From NCBI GenBank assembly GCA_963995505.1, contig OZ023184.1, positions 15,188,228 through 15,252,227 of the forward strand: 64,000 nucleotides of DNA. The letters are read 5' to 3'. The notes beneath the pieces are model-generated. The model was not told where the DNA came from. It did not search any database and saw nothing but the letters and a program-made list of their open reading frames with translations. Position numbers and translations under genes: made by a program. This document shows positions 11,324 through 23,467 of this stretch, piece by piece; within the stretch, counting starts at the first letter, position 1, and each line of letters opens with the position of its first letter. Origin of the DNA: Hypericum androsaemum (taxonomy: Eukaryota; Streptophyta; Magnoliopsida; Malpighiales; Hypericaceae).

Positions 11324-14300
11324 TCATTTCGTGGGCTTTAATCCCATTCCCCTCGATGATACCTCAACTTGGTCTCTCGTTAGACCCTTAGTTAATGGAT
11401 CCGCGATGTTCTCTTTTGACTTTACATAGTCTAAAGATATCACACCCGTTCTCAATAACGTTCTCACGGATTTATGTCTACGACGTATGTGTCTAGACTT
11501 TCCATTATACACATTATTTTGTGCTCTTCCAATAGCTGATTGACTATCACAGTGCACGCTAATGGGAGGCACTGGTTTTGACCACATCGGGATGTCCTCC
11601 AAGAAAATTTGGAGCCAATCCGCCTCTTCAGCTGCTAGATCCAACGCTATGAATTCTGATTCCATAGTTGATCTAGCAATGCAAGTTTGTTTGCATGATC
11701 TCCACGAGACCGCTGCTCCTCCAAATGTAAATATGTATCCGCTAGTGGATTTTATATTCTTGAAGTCCGAGATCCAGTTCGCGTCTGAATACCCTTCCAG
11801 AACGGCTGGATGTCTCGTATAGTGTAATCCATAGTTAGCAGTGTACCTGAGATATCTAAGGACTCTAACTATCGCTTTCCAATGTTCATAATTGGGATTA
11901 CTCGTATATCTAGATAATCTGTTAACCGAGTTTACAATATCTGGTCTAGTACAGTCCATGAGGTACATTAGACTGCCTATAACTCTAGAATATTCTAGTT
12001 GTCTCACACTCTCTCCGCGATTCTTGCAGAGACTCGACACCACTTCCATAGGAGTTCTCGCAATTACATTGCTATCCTTATCGAATTTGTCAAGTATCTT
12101 TTTGATATAGTGACCTTGGGAAAGCGCGTAACCTTCTGAAGTCTTGGTGATTTTCATCCCAAGTATTACATCCGCTTGTCCCAAGTCTTTCATGTCGAAA
12201 TTTTGTGACAACATTTTCTTGGTAATTTTGATATTATCATTATTACCCACGATCAACATGTCATCTACGTAGAGACAAACTATCACATAGTCGTTATCAT
12301 CTCCTTTCACGTAGACACATTTATCACATTGGTTTATCTGAAACCCGTTAGATAGCATTACACTATCAAACTTTTCGTGCCATTGTTTAGGTGCTTGTTT
12401 TAGTCCATACAAGAATTTTACAAGTTTACACACCTTATGTTCTTTACCTGGAACCACAAACCCTTCGGGTTGCTCCATGTAAATCTCCTATTCCAAATCT
12501 TCATTAAGGAAGGCCGTCTTCACATCCATTTGATGGATCTCTAGGTTAAACAAAGCCGCCAAGGCTATGACTAACCTAATAGACGTTTTCCTAGAGACAG
12601 GAGCATATGTGTCAAAATAATCAACACCCTCAGTTTGCTTGTAGCCTTTAACAACAAGTCTCGCCTTGTACTTATCCACTGTACCATCAGGCTTCATCTT
12701 CTTTTTGAAGATCCACTTATGGCCCAGTGGTTTACTACCCGGAGGTAGATCTACTAGTTCCCAAGTGTGATTATGTAAGATAGACTCTATCTCACTATTC
12801 ACCGCTTCCTTCCAAAGAGCAGAGTCTGTAGAAGACATTGCTTTTTTGTAGGTTACTGGATCCTGTTCTAACAGATATGTTAGGAAATCTGATCCGAAGG
12901 ACTTTTCTTTTCTAGCCCTTTTCCCACGCCTAGGCTCTTCAACTTCATCTTGAGGTTCCTCTCCCCCCACATTGCTTCCACTTTGGTCAACTTGACGGTC
13001 AACACTAGTTCGAGCTTTGTGAGGAAAGTTTTCCTCAAAGAATGAAGCATCCCTAGCTTCTATGATAGTATTTACGTGGATATCAGAGTTATCTGACTTG
13101 TATACCAAGAATCGATATGCAGCACTATCTTGTGCATAACCGATAAACACACAATCCACTGTCTTGGGTCCTATCCTTGTCCTTTTAGGAGGTGGGATCA
13201 GAACCTTAGCAAGACATCCCCAAACCCTTAGGAATTTATAGCTAGGCGCATGACCTTTCCATAATTCGTAAGGTGTTTTAGCCAACTTTTTATGTGGTAC
13301 CCTGTTGAGCACATAGTTGGCCGAAAGCACCGCTTCCCCCCACAAATTCCTTGATAATCCAGAACTAATAAGCATCGCATTCATCATTTCCTTAAGCGTC
13401 CTATTCTTCCTTTCCGCAATTCCATTTTGCTCGGGAGAATAAGGCGTCGTGGTTTGATGAACGATTCCATTCTCGGCACAAACTTGTGCAAATGGAGATT
13501 CATATTCACCACCTCGGTCACTTCGAAGATTTTTGATCTTCTTGCCAAGTTGGTTCTCAACTTCATTCTTATAGTGAATGAACATGTCTATTGCTTCGTC
13601 TTTACTTCTCATCAAGTAGACATAGCAATACCTCGTACAATCGTCGATAAAAGTTATAAAATAATTTTTACCACCACGCGTTTGTACGTATTTTAAATCA
13701 CATACGTCGGTGTGGATTAAATCCAACGGTTCTGTGCTTCGCTCAATCGAGTGGGAAGATGCTTTGGCGTACTTGGCCTCAACACAAGTCTCGCACTTAT
13801 GTTTGTGATCGATGTTAAACTTTGGTAGTAGGTTAAGTGATATTAGCCTTTCCAAAGACTTATAGTTCACATGACCTAGTCTACCATGCCATAAATATAA
13901 CGAATCCCGAGAATAAGCAACCTTCACTTTCTCATTGGCCTTATCGGCAACATCCATTACATTATTGCTCGTGCTAGCCTTATTGGCGGCACCCACATCA
14001 ATCTTATCACTAGACTTTGCCTTGGGAGCTAAAGTCATTACACTCATCATAAAAAGATTGTTGGTCAAGTAGCCCTTGCCAACGAACATCCCTCCCTTGG
14101 ACATGATGACGTTGTCGGACTCGAACACAAGCCGAAAGCCCCACTTGTTGAGCACCACTCCGGAGATAAGATTCTTTCGAATCTCGGGCACATGCAGCAC
14201 ATCAGTCAAGGTCAGCTCCTTGCCCGAGGTCATCTTCAGCATGACCGTCCCTTTACCTTCAACCTTCGAGACTGCAGAATTTCCCATGTAGCAGTTCTCA

Positions 14301-15445
14301 TCATCGACCGGTTGATAGGTCTTGAACATCCATTTGTTGGCACAAATGTGGCGGGTAGCCCCCGTGTCCACCCACCATTCCTTCGAGTTCCCACCCACGA
14401 GGTTCACCTCGGACACAACGGCCGTGAGGTGCATCTCATCGAGGTCGGAGCTCAAGCTAGCCTCCGCAATGTTAGCATTGGCGGGCTTCTTCTTCTTGCC
14501 ATTGCTTGGTCCTGCCGTCTTCTTACCCTCCGCGGCTAGACGTTTGTAGCAATCTTTGGCACGATGGCCGGTCTTGTTGCAAACAAAGCAGGCACCAGTA
14601 AAGCTCTTGTTTTGAGCATCTCCCTTGGAATCATTTGAGCATTTCTGCTTGTTCCCACAGGAGCTCCCCCCGGTCTCGACCACATTGGCCTTAGCAACCA
14701 TGCCACTTGGTTTTTTATCAACCTTTCGGTTGTCTTGTTCGATGCGCAACCTTCGGATAAGGTCCTCGAGAGTCATCTTCTTCCTCTTGTGCTTGAGGTA
14801 CATCTTGAAGTCCTTCCAAGATGGTGGTAATTTCTCAATTACCATCGCCACTTGGAGGGCATCATTGATGGCCATTTCCTCCGCTGCAAGATCATGAAAG
14901 ATCAATTGCAGCTCTTCGCATTGTTCCACAATGCTCTTTCCATCGACCATCCGATAGTCGTGGAAGCGCCCGGCCACAAATTTCTTTGCACCGGCGTCGT
15001 CAACTTTATATTTGTGCTCCAACGATTCCCAAAGATCCTTAGACGTTTCTTTGGTATAGTAGACGCCGTAAAGCGAATCGTCGAGAGAACCCAATATATA
15101 GTTGCGACATAGGTAATCTTCATGTACCCATGCGCTGTGGATCGCGGTTTGATGCGGATCACTCACATTCTCTTTGGGTTTCTCTTCCTTGACATACCGG
15201 CTAAAGTTCAAGGCGGTCAAGTAGAACAACATTTTTTGTTGCCATCTCTTGAAATTTCCACTCTTGAACTTTTCCGGTTTCTCAAGATGAGAGTACGGCA
15301 GTGGCATTAGGTGTTTATGACCCGGCATGACGGCCTCAGCGCCGCTAGCCCTCACAACAGGAACCTCCTCGTTCAAGTTGTCATTCGTGGTGTTCATCGT
15401 ACCGGAGTTGTTGATCTCGTGTGGGGGAGAGTTGTTATCAGCCAT
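11324..15445 (-). pseudogene. Copia gag-pol polyprotein with one in-frame amber stop
   Basis: Reads from ATG at 15445 to the stop at 11324, about 1373 codons in one frame. It is broken only by TAG at 12490-12488, where copia proteins normally have Glu in the reverse transcriptase motif after AFLNxDLE. In order: UBN2-type gag, CCHC knuckle CFVCNKTGHRAKDC, protease WWVDTGATRHI, pre-integrase WHGRLGHVN with CETC, integrase core (LIHTDVCDL, LRSDRGGEYE, EQNGIAERKNR), reverse transcriptase ([16 protein letters not shown]) and RNase H ending in [11 protein letters not shown]. Domain order (integrase before RT) makes it Ty1-copia. Apart from the amber codon all catalytic motifs look intact, so the copy is young. 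Confidence 0.93.
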
Positions 15446-15635
15446 GATCTATAGATCACCAAACAACCTTTAGTGAGTAATCGGTTTGGGTCCAACAGAA
15501 AACCGAACGCGTTGAAAAATTAGTATACAATAATGAGCCAAGCCCACGTTTACAACCTAAGTAATACGATTAGAACGACCCAATAAAAATTGCGAGTTTA
15601 ATTTCCTTTTTCCTTTAATTGCAGGTAACAACTGA

Positions 15636-15675
<40 letters not shown>

Positions 15676-15723
15676 CTCGTAACCAGAATCTACTAATATG
15701 ATTAAATGTTAAGAGTTTAAGAT
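15446..15723 (-). other. Copia 1 leader with (TA)n run
   Basis: 5' untranslated leader between the 5' LTR and the gag ATG. It contains a TA run at 15639-15674. The first bases after the LTR (minus strand ATCTTAAACTC) do not match the usual tRNA-iMet primer site, so the site is mutated, displaced or unusual. Confidence 0.7.
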
Positions 15724-16772
15724 TGTTGGAACAAATATTAGTAAATTATGGCATGAGTATGTAACTATAAATCGTAAGCATATAAAAGAGAGGAGTTTAG
15801 AGAATGCTCACAATCACACTTGTGGGTAAGTGTGTAACACCTTCGTCTTCAAGTTAGAGCTTCGGATTCAATCCTGGACGAGGCCACAGTTTAACCGTGT
15901 GCCCTTAAACTCTTATTACCCGCCTATATGCTTCAGGCCTCCGTGGGTAATAGAGATTTGGAATGAAGGAGGTGGGCTCCTTTTATAGGCAGCCTTGGAC
16001 CTCCAACAGCCAAATTCGGATTTAATAGGGCCATTAGCCCACCCATTAAATGGGCTGTTACAAGACCCCCAACATAAATAGACTGTTACTCTCATGAATT
16101 TAAAATTCGAATTTAAATTCAAAATGGCAGCTGGCAAGGTTCCAGAACGTGGGCTTGTCCAAACGGAAGTCCAAGAAGCCCAGAGGACTTTTTGGGCCTA
16201 GGATCGCTACAACAAGTCCGGCCCAGTTCTAAAAAGATAAGGCCCTGGAACCTGGAACAATTCCCACAATCCCGCAACCCGCACCTGAGCCCGGCCAGGC
16301 CCGGCCCAGTCCGGGACGGGGCGGGGCGCGCGCACGCGTGCGTGCAGAGCCGGGCCGGACGGACGGACGGACGGCGCGAGAAGCCTCTCCCTTCTCCACC
16401 AGTTTACCCATGCTAGACTTCTAGTCCCTTATAAATTTGTCTCAGCATGGTGCGCTAACCAATGTGGGATTGTGCTTATTTTAATAACAACCATACCACT
16501 TTAAAGCCAATTTTCATTCACCCCGAGAATTGGATTTTCGCAAGTGTTATATATCGTTACGAAGCTCTATCAACGAGTTTCGTATTGATCTCACAAACAC
16601 CCAAAATCATTTGGTGTGACCTTCAAATAAATTAGCTCAAAGTTGCCAACTAATTACTTAGTTATTATATTTAATTAGAATTCTCCCTCTAATTAAATAT
16701 TTGGGCCAAAGCCCAATACACTCACTTGTATTGGGCCATCTCTTCCTTGGTTAATAAACCAATTCTCCAACA
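15724..16772 (-). repeat. 5' LTR of Copia 1
   Basis: 1049-bp partner of the LTR at 9440-10717. Its TG and CA ends are intact (TGTTGGA at 15724, CCAACA ending 16772). It lacks about 163 bp present in the other copy, joining 'gggtaatagag' directly to 'atttggaatg'. Confidence 0.92.
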
Positions 16773-16777
16773 AAAAA

Positions 16778-17229
16778 TACTTAGGTACTTTGTGTTATTA
16801 AACATAGACACTTTGAATTATATAAATACCCAAAAAATACCCTGAATTATTCATAACACTAAAATTTTCATATGGAAAAGTCTATTACACCTTTCTGCAA
16901 AATAAAAAATGTTAAAAAATTAATTTCCTTTTTCTTTTCTCCTCCTCTCTTTCTTCTCTCTCCCCGGAACCGCCACTAAGAATGAGGTAGATATATCTGA
17001 ACGAACCGTACCATCTCGAAAATCGTTGTTATTTGCTTCAAAAAAAAAATTCCAGTTGGTTTAACTTTAGGTATTCGCTTTGCTTTCTCGTTTCAAACTA
17101 TTTGTGAAATTTTATTGTTTTCGGTAGTTTCGAATTTGAAAGGCGCATGCTTTCCATTTAGGTTTTAACTATTTGATGTGGTAGGTTTCCAATTAAGACT
17201 ACGAGAGATATGCTTGTTAATTTTGTTTG
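16778..17229. other. Left TIR remainder and original interior of the old MULE
   Basis: 16778 to about 16945 is the left TIR (matches the reverse complement of 32369-32496 and 30905-30952). The remaining ~280 bp is a CT-rich then AT-rich interior with no ORF. The stretch ends with GTTTG (17225-17229), the target duplication of Copia 2. Confidence 0.65.
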
Positions 17230-17479
17230 TATTATGTATTAATTATGGATGTCATTTCCTCCTTCCATGTTCTCCTCCATGATTCTGTCCATGTTTTCCT
17301 CCATGTTTAGTGGGTTAGTGGGTTCCTCTATGTTCTCCATCCACCTTCTCTATTTAGCCTATAAATAGAACTCATTGTATTACCAATATAACACATTCTT
17401 ATCTATTAATGAGAAGTTCATGCTCTCCTTTCTTACTTTTTTTCTCTACTATTGCTTATTTCCGATAAAGTTTATAACG
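17230..17479 (+). repeat. 5' LTR of Copia 2
   Basis: It shares with 23003-23252 the start TATTATGTATTAATTATGG, several 'ctccatg' repeats and the end GATAAAGTTTATAA. The last two bases here are CG rather than the TA seen in the 3' copy. Confidence 0.88.
17359..17368 (+). promoter_or_regulatory. Probable TATA box of Copia 2 LTR
   Basis: CTATAAATAG, preserved in both LTRs (second copy from 23132), sits about 120 bp before the LTR end, a typical place for an LTR retrotransposon promoter. Confidence 0.6.
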
Positions 17480-17493
17480 CGTTATCAGCACGA
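17478..17493 (+). other. Primer binding site, tRNA-Ile anticodon-arm type
   Basis: CGCGTTATCAGCACGA directly follows the 5' LTR. It is not the usual plant TGGTATCAGAGC. Its reverse complement matches, with one mismatch, the anticodon arm of plant tRNA-Ile(AAU) as I remember it, which would imply priming by a half-tRNA as in Drosophila copia. The position is seen; the tRNA match is from memory. Confidence 0.55.
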
Positions 17494-18070
17494 AGTCTCT
17501 ACCAAGGTCTCAGTAATTTCTTGAGAAGAATTGAGCTTAATTTTTGTAAGTATTCTTACAATTTATAATTATTCATTCTTGTTGGATTCTCAATGTTATT
17601 GAAACATATGGTGTTTAGTTCTGGCTTATAAATGATTTCCTCAAAGAAAATAATTTTATAAATTTTTTTTTGCAAAAATCGGATTTATTTGGTAAAGATT
17701 TTTTATGAAAAAACCTTATGTTGTCCTTTCATAAAATGATTAGAAACTTTTAGGTACCTATGTGTAATTGTCCTGTGCACACGGATTGGGATTATGCCCT
17801 TATTCGCACACGCGAGAAACTTCCAGGGACTGAACTGTAAGTTTACACATTGAACATCGAATTTTTCCTTGCTTGCACACGCGTCAAACTAATAGGTACT
17901 AAACAGATATTATGCACGCTGAAAAGAAAAAAGAAAAGAGAACATAATTACAGATTAGTACTTTATATTTCCTTGTATTTTCAAATAAGGACAGAATATC
18001 AATTTAATCATTTGTTTCCTTAAATTTGTGATATGTTTATATAATAATTTTATCTCAATTATATTTATCT

Positions 18071-19111
18071 ATGATAAATCAAATCAAATATAATCTATTT
18101 GCTCATGATAGTATTATAATGTCAAACCTCGCCAAACTTGATTTTGTGGCTCTCCACATCACGGGCAAGAATTATTTATCATGGATTTTGGATGCTGAAA
18201 TTCATCTTGATGCTAATGGTCTCGGAGAGACAATCAAAGAGAAAAATACAGCTTGTGCCCAAGATAAGGCTAAGGCGATGATTTTCCTTCGTCGCCATCT
18301 TGATGAGGGATTAAAAACTGAATATCTCACGGTAAAGGATCCACTAATCCTTTGGATTAGTTTGAAAGAAAGGTATGAGCATCAGAAAACTGTGATCCTC
18401 CCAAAAGCTCGTTATGATTGGATGCATTTGTGATTCCAAGATTTCAAAGCTGTGAGTGAATATAATTCAGCTCTATTTCGGATAAGTTCTCAGCTGAAAT
18501 TATGTGGAGAAAAGATTACTGATTCTGATATGTTAGAGAAAACATTCTCCACTTTTCATGCATCAAATGTGCTCCTTCAGCAGCAATATCGTGAAAAGTG
18601 TTTCAAGAAATACTCTGAGCTGATTGCTTGTCTTCTTGTGGCTGAACAAAATAATGGGCTTTTGATGAAAAACCACGAGACCTATCCAACTGGTTATGCT
18701 CCATTCCCTGAAGTGAATGGGACAAAATTTAATTATAGAGGCCGGGGTCGCGGTTGTGGACGTGGTAATGGTCGTGGAGGATATGGTTACCGTGGTGGTA
18801 ATTTTAAGAACATGTCTCACCACCTGAAGTGGGAGAATAAAGAGAAGAAATCAAGAAGAGATGATGACAGTAGAATAAAAATAGAAAATCCATGCCATCT
18901 TTGTGGATGCAAAGGCCACTGGGCTCGCACCTGTCGTGCACCCAAACATCTAGTTGAGCTTTACCAAGAATCGTTGAAAGGAAAAAGGAAGGTCGAAACA
19001 AATTTTGTCAATGATGTTGGTGGCACCAGCATTGCGAATGTCGATGATACCATTGATTTTGGAAAAAATGACTTCACTCATTTGGATGTGGCTGATTTTC
19101 TTATTGAATAA
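18071..19111 (+). pseudogene. Copia 2 gag, one in-frame stop
   Basis: A gag frame of about 346 codons broken by TGA at 18431-18433, where Arg is expected. Features: N-terminal capsid-like region with LDFVALHITGKNYLSW, ALFRISSQLKLCG after the stop, a Gly/Arg-rich RGRGRGCGRGNGRGGYGYRG stretch and a CCHC knuckle CHLCGCKGHWARTC. It ends in HLDVADFLIE. It stops about 115 bp before pol begins and in another frame. Confidence 0.85.
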
Positions 19112-19226
19112 GTAGTTTAATATTCATGTTCTTGTTTTTCGTATGTTCGGTATTTTTCCCTTATCATGTTTTTAGTACTTGTTTTTAATGTAATATTTTC
19201 TGTAATTTTGTTAATCATGTTTTTCG

Positions 19227-22200
19227 TTGCTCGCATTTAATATAAATATTTCTTTCATTATGAAGAGTATGGAATTGGCACGAGTTGGCTCATCTACTCG
19301 AGAAAGAGATCTGTGTTTAGCAGATAGTGCCACAAATCACACCATACTTAAGGATGATAAATATTTTCTTCATTTACAAATGCAAGAGGCAAATGTTAGT
19401 ACTATATCAGGTACTACGAATTTAATTGAAGGCTCCGGAAGGGCTAATTTGTTATTACCTGGAGATACAATTTTTTGCATAAATAATGCATTATATTCTC
19501 CTAAGTCTCTTTGAAACTTATTAAGTTTCAAAGATATACGCCAAAATGGGTATCATGTTTAGACAACAAATGAAGGAAACAAAGAATATTTGTATATTAC
19601 AAATATTATTTCGGGTAAAAAGTGTGTGTTGGAAAAGCTACCCGCTTATTCATGTGGTTTATATTATACGTATATTAGTGCAATGGAGGCACATGTAACA
19701 ATAAACCAGAAGTTTACTGATTTTGCAATTTGGCATGACCGATTGGGCCATCCCGGGTCAATAATGATGCGAAGAGTTATTAACAATTCATGTGTACATT
19801 CTTTAAAGAACCAAAAGATTTTCCAATCCAATGAATTGTCATGCACTGCATGCTCTCAAGGCAAATTAATAACCATGCCATCACCAGCTAAAATTGGGGC
19901 TGAATCCCTCAAATTTTCGGAACGTATACATGGTGATATATGTGGACCTATTCATCCACCATGTGGACCATTTAGATACTTTATGGTATTAATTGATGCA
20001 TCAACTAGATGGTCACATGTATCTTTATTATCAACTCGTAACCTGGCGTTTGCGAGATTACTAGCTCAGTTAATTCGATTACGAGCTCATTTTCAGGATA
20101 ATCCCATTAAGACCATTCGTCTTGATAATGCTGGTGAATTCACTTCTCAAACATTCAATGATTATTGTATGGCCATTGGTATAAATGTTGAACATCCTGT
20201 AGCTCATGTTCACACTCAAAATGGTCTTGCCGAATCATTTATTAAATGGATTCAATTAATTGCAAGGCCGTTACTAATGAGAGCGAAACTCCCTATTTCT
20301 GCTTGGGGACATGCTGTTTTACATGCAGCAATGTTAATTCGCATCAGACCAACAAGTTATCATGAATTCTCCCCATTACAATTTGTTTATGGTCAGGAAC
20401 CAAATATTTCCCATTTAAGAATTTTTGGATGTACGGTTTATATTCCAATTGCTCCACCACAACGCACTAAAATGGGATCCCAAAGAAGGTTGAGAATATA
20501 TGTTGGGATTTGAATCTCCATCGATAATAAAGTACATTGAGCCACGTACTAGAGATATATTTACGGCACGTTTTGCCGATTGTCATTTCGATGTATCAAT
20601 ATTTCCAACATTAGGGGGAGAAACTAAGCAGCCTGAAAAAGATATTAGCTGGAATAAATTATCATTGTGTTATTTAGATCTTCGCACAAAGCAAAGTGAA
20701 CTTGAAGTTCAAAAGATAATTCATCTGCAGAATTTAGCTAATCAGTTGCCAGACACTTTTGCTGACCCAAAGAGAGTGACTAAGTCACATATTCTGGCTG
20801 CTAATGCTCCTTTTAGAATTGATGTCACTGAAGGAAGATCAATTATTGCCAATGAAAATAAGGCACAAATTAAACGTGGTAGACCTATTGGTTCCAAAGA
20901 TAAAAATTCTCGTAAAAGAAAAGGAGCAAAATATCAAGATGGTCAAATCGAGGATATCTTGACTCTTGAAGAGTCCCCAGTCAATATTAATATCAAGGAA
21001 GGGCAGACTCTAGATGAGTCACTTCTAATGGAAGATCAGGTACCTGAACATTGTGATAATTATGAGATCTCAATAAATTATGTTATGACTGGAGAAAAAT
21101 GGAACCGAAATGAAGTTATCGTCGACGATATTTTTGCCTACCATGTAGCGCTAAATATTATGGAAGATGAAGAGGATCTAGAGCCAAAATCTATCAATGA
21201 ATGCATGCATATAAAAGATTGGCCAAATTGGAAAGACGCAATAAAATCTGAATTATATTCACTTGCGAAACGTGAAGTTTTCAGACCTGTAGTCCGCACA
21301 CCCAAAGGGGTGAAACCCGTAGGATACAAATGGGTATTTGTGCGTAAACAAAATGAGAAAAATGAAGTCGTGAGATATAAAGCACGACTTATCGCACAAA
21401 GTTTTTCTCAAAGACCTGGTATTGATTATGAAGAGACATATTCTCCTGTGGTGGATGCAATCACGTTTCGATATTTGATAAGTCTGGCAGTACATGAAAA
21501 GTTGAATATGCGTCTTATGGATATTGTTACAGCCTATTTATATGGTTCACTGGATAGTGACATTTATATGAGAATCTCAGAAGGATTCAATGTACCAGAA
21601 GTACGTGATTCTAGTCAAAAGGGACTATACTCGATCAAATTATGTCGATCTTTATATGGATTGAAACAATTAGGGCGTATGTGATATAATCGTCTTAGTG
21701 ACTACTTATTAAAGGAAGGCTATAAGAATGATCCGATATGCCCATGTGTTTTTATAAGGAGATCCGAACCTAAGTTCGTTATAATTGTAGTTTATGTTGA
21801 TGATATCAATATCATTGGAACTCCTGAAGAGCTCCAAAAGGCAGTTGATTGTTTGAAAAACGAATTTGAAATGAAAGATTTGGGAAAGACCAAATTATGT
21901 CTCGGATTGCAAATTGAACATTTTGGAGAAGGAATTTTTATGCATCAATCTTCCTATATAGCAAAGGTGCTGAAGTGTTTCAATATGGATAAAGCGCATC
22001 CGTTGAACACTCCAATAGTTGTAAGGTCACTTGATGTGAAAAAGGACCCTTTTAGACCTCAAGAAAATGGTGAAGAATTTCTTGGTCCTGAAGTACCATA
22101 TCTTAGTGCAATAGGTGCGCTAATGTATCTCGCTAGTCATACACGACCTGATATATCATTTTCTGTTAATTTACTAGCAAGATACAGTTCTTCACCTACA

Positions 22201-22794
22201 AGAAGACATTGGACTGGAGTAAAACAAATATTGCGTTATCTTCGAGGTACAATGGATATGAGTTTGCATTATCCTAGTGTCTCAGAGGCAGAAGTAATTA
22301 GATATGCAGATGCAGGATATTTATCTGATCCTCACAATGGTCGATCGCAAACCGGATATTTATTTACATATGGAGGTACTGCCATTTCATGGCGCTCCAT
22401 GAAACAAACTATATCAGCCACCTCATCCAATCATTCTGAGATTTTGGCTATTCATGAAGCAAGCCGGGAATGTGTTTGGTTGAGATCTATTGTCCAACAC
22501 ATTCGAGAATCATGTGGATTACCTTTTCAAAAAGGAATACCTACAACTTTATACGAAGATAATGCTGCATGCATTGCACAATTGAAAGACGGGTATATTA
22601 AAGGAGATCGGACAAAACATATATCACCAAAATTCTTTTTCACACATGAACTTCAAAAGAATGGGGAGATAAGTGTTCAACAAATTCGTTCAAGTGACAA
22701 TTTGGCAGATCTATTCACGAAATCTCTGCCCACTACAGTTTTTGAGAAGCATGTTTGTAATATCGGTCTGAGACGACTCAGGGATCTCAAGTGA
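19227..22794 (+). pseudogene. Copia 2 pol, several stops and a frameshift
   Basis: Protease has CLADSATNHTI, a D-S-A active site in place of D-S/T-G. Pre-integrase is WHDRLGHPG. Integrase has HGDICGP, IRLDNAGEF and LAESFIKW. Reverse transcriptase has VYVDDINIIG. RNase H has RYADAGYLSD. Breaks: TGA 19512-19514, TAG 19560-19562, a frame change near 20500-20513, TGA 21682-21684 (Trp expected). The copy cannot be active without help. Confidence 0.88.
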
Positions 22795-22990
22795 TGCATA
22801 TATGAGGAGGAGATATCATTTTACACTTTACTCTTTTTCCTTAACCACGGTTTTGTCCCAATGGGTTTACCGGGTAAGGTTTTAACGAGGCAGTAATTTT
22901 ATGATGATGTACTCTTTTTCCTTTGATTAGGATTTTTCCTATAGGGTTTTTTCTAATAAGGTTTTAATGAGGCATATTATTCAAATGGCA

Positions 22991-23002
22991 TCCAAGGGGG
23001 AG
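22991..23002 (+). other. Polypurine tract of Copia 2
   Basis: TCCAAGGGGGAG lies immediately before the 3' LTR and fixes its start at TATTATG. Confidence 0.8.
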
Positions 23003-23252
23003 TATTATGTATTAATTATGGATACCATTTTTTCCCTCCATGTTCTCCTCCATGATTCCCTCCATGTTCTCCTCCATGTTTAGTGGTTTAGTTGGTTCCT
23101 CCATGTTCTCCATCCACCTTCTCCATTTAGCCTATAAATAGAACTCATTGTATTACCAATATAACACATTCTTGATCTATTAATGAGAAGTTCATACTCT
23201 CCTCTCTTACTTTTTTTTCTACTATTGCTTATTTCCGATAAAGTTTATAATA
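23003..23252 (+). repeat. 3' LTR of Copia 2
   Basis: Partner of 17230-17479; it ends TTTATAATA and is followed by the GTTTG target duplication. Confidence 0.88.
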
Positions 23253-23467
23253 GTTTGAGCCGAAATGCCCGTAAAGTACAACACCATTATTTGATTATAC
23301 AGGTAGTGTTTAACAAATAATTACCAGAATATTCTTTTCTCTGTGGTTTCGTCCGGGCCCCAGGTCTGTAAAGGGCTTATCCAGGGAGAGAAGAAAGAGA
23401 GGTGGAGCTCTCTTGTCAAAAGATAGAATGTTCCATTATCTTTAGGTGAAATCTTCCTAAAGAAGAC

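Larger units (their letters stand above)
9440..16772 (-). mobile_element. Ty1-copia retrotransposon (Copia 1), nearly intact
   Basis: Two LTRs in direct orientation (9440-10717 and 15724-16772) flank a minus-strand gag-pol frame. Target duplication AAAAA lies at 9435-9439 and 16773-16777. Read on the minus strand the LTR runs TGTTGGAGAATTGG to CCAACA; the outer end of the left LTR has mutated to CCAATA. A polypurine tract (ATGTGGGGGAT, minus strand, about 10718-10728) sits next to the 3' LTR. I could not recognise a standard primer site next to the 5' LTR. It inserted 10 bp inside the left TIR of the old MULE. Confidence 0.93.
17230..23252 (+). mobile_element. Ty1-copia retrotransposon (Copia 2) with TA...TA ends
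   Basis: Two ~250-bp LTRs (17230-17479, 23003-23252), target duplication GTTTG at 17225-17229 and 23253-23257, and a polypurine tract TCCAAGGGGGAG directly before the 3' LTR. The 6-bp inverted ends are TATTAT and ATAATA rather than TG and CA. The LTRs differ at roughly 15 of 250 positions and the coding regions carry several stops, so this copy is older than Copia 1. Confidence 0.9.
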
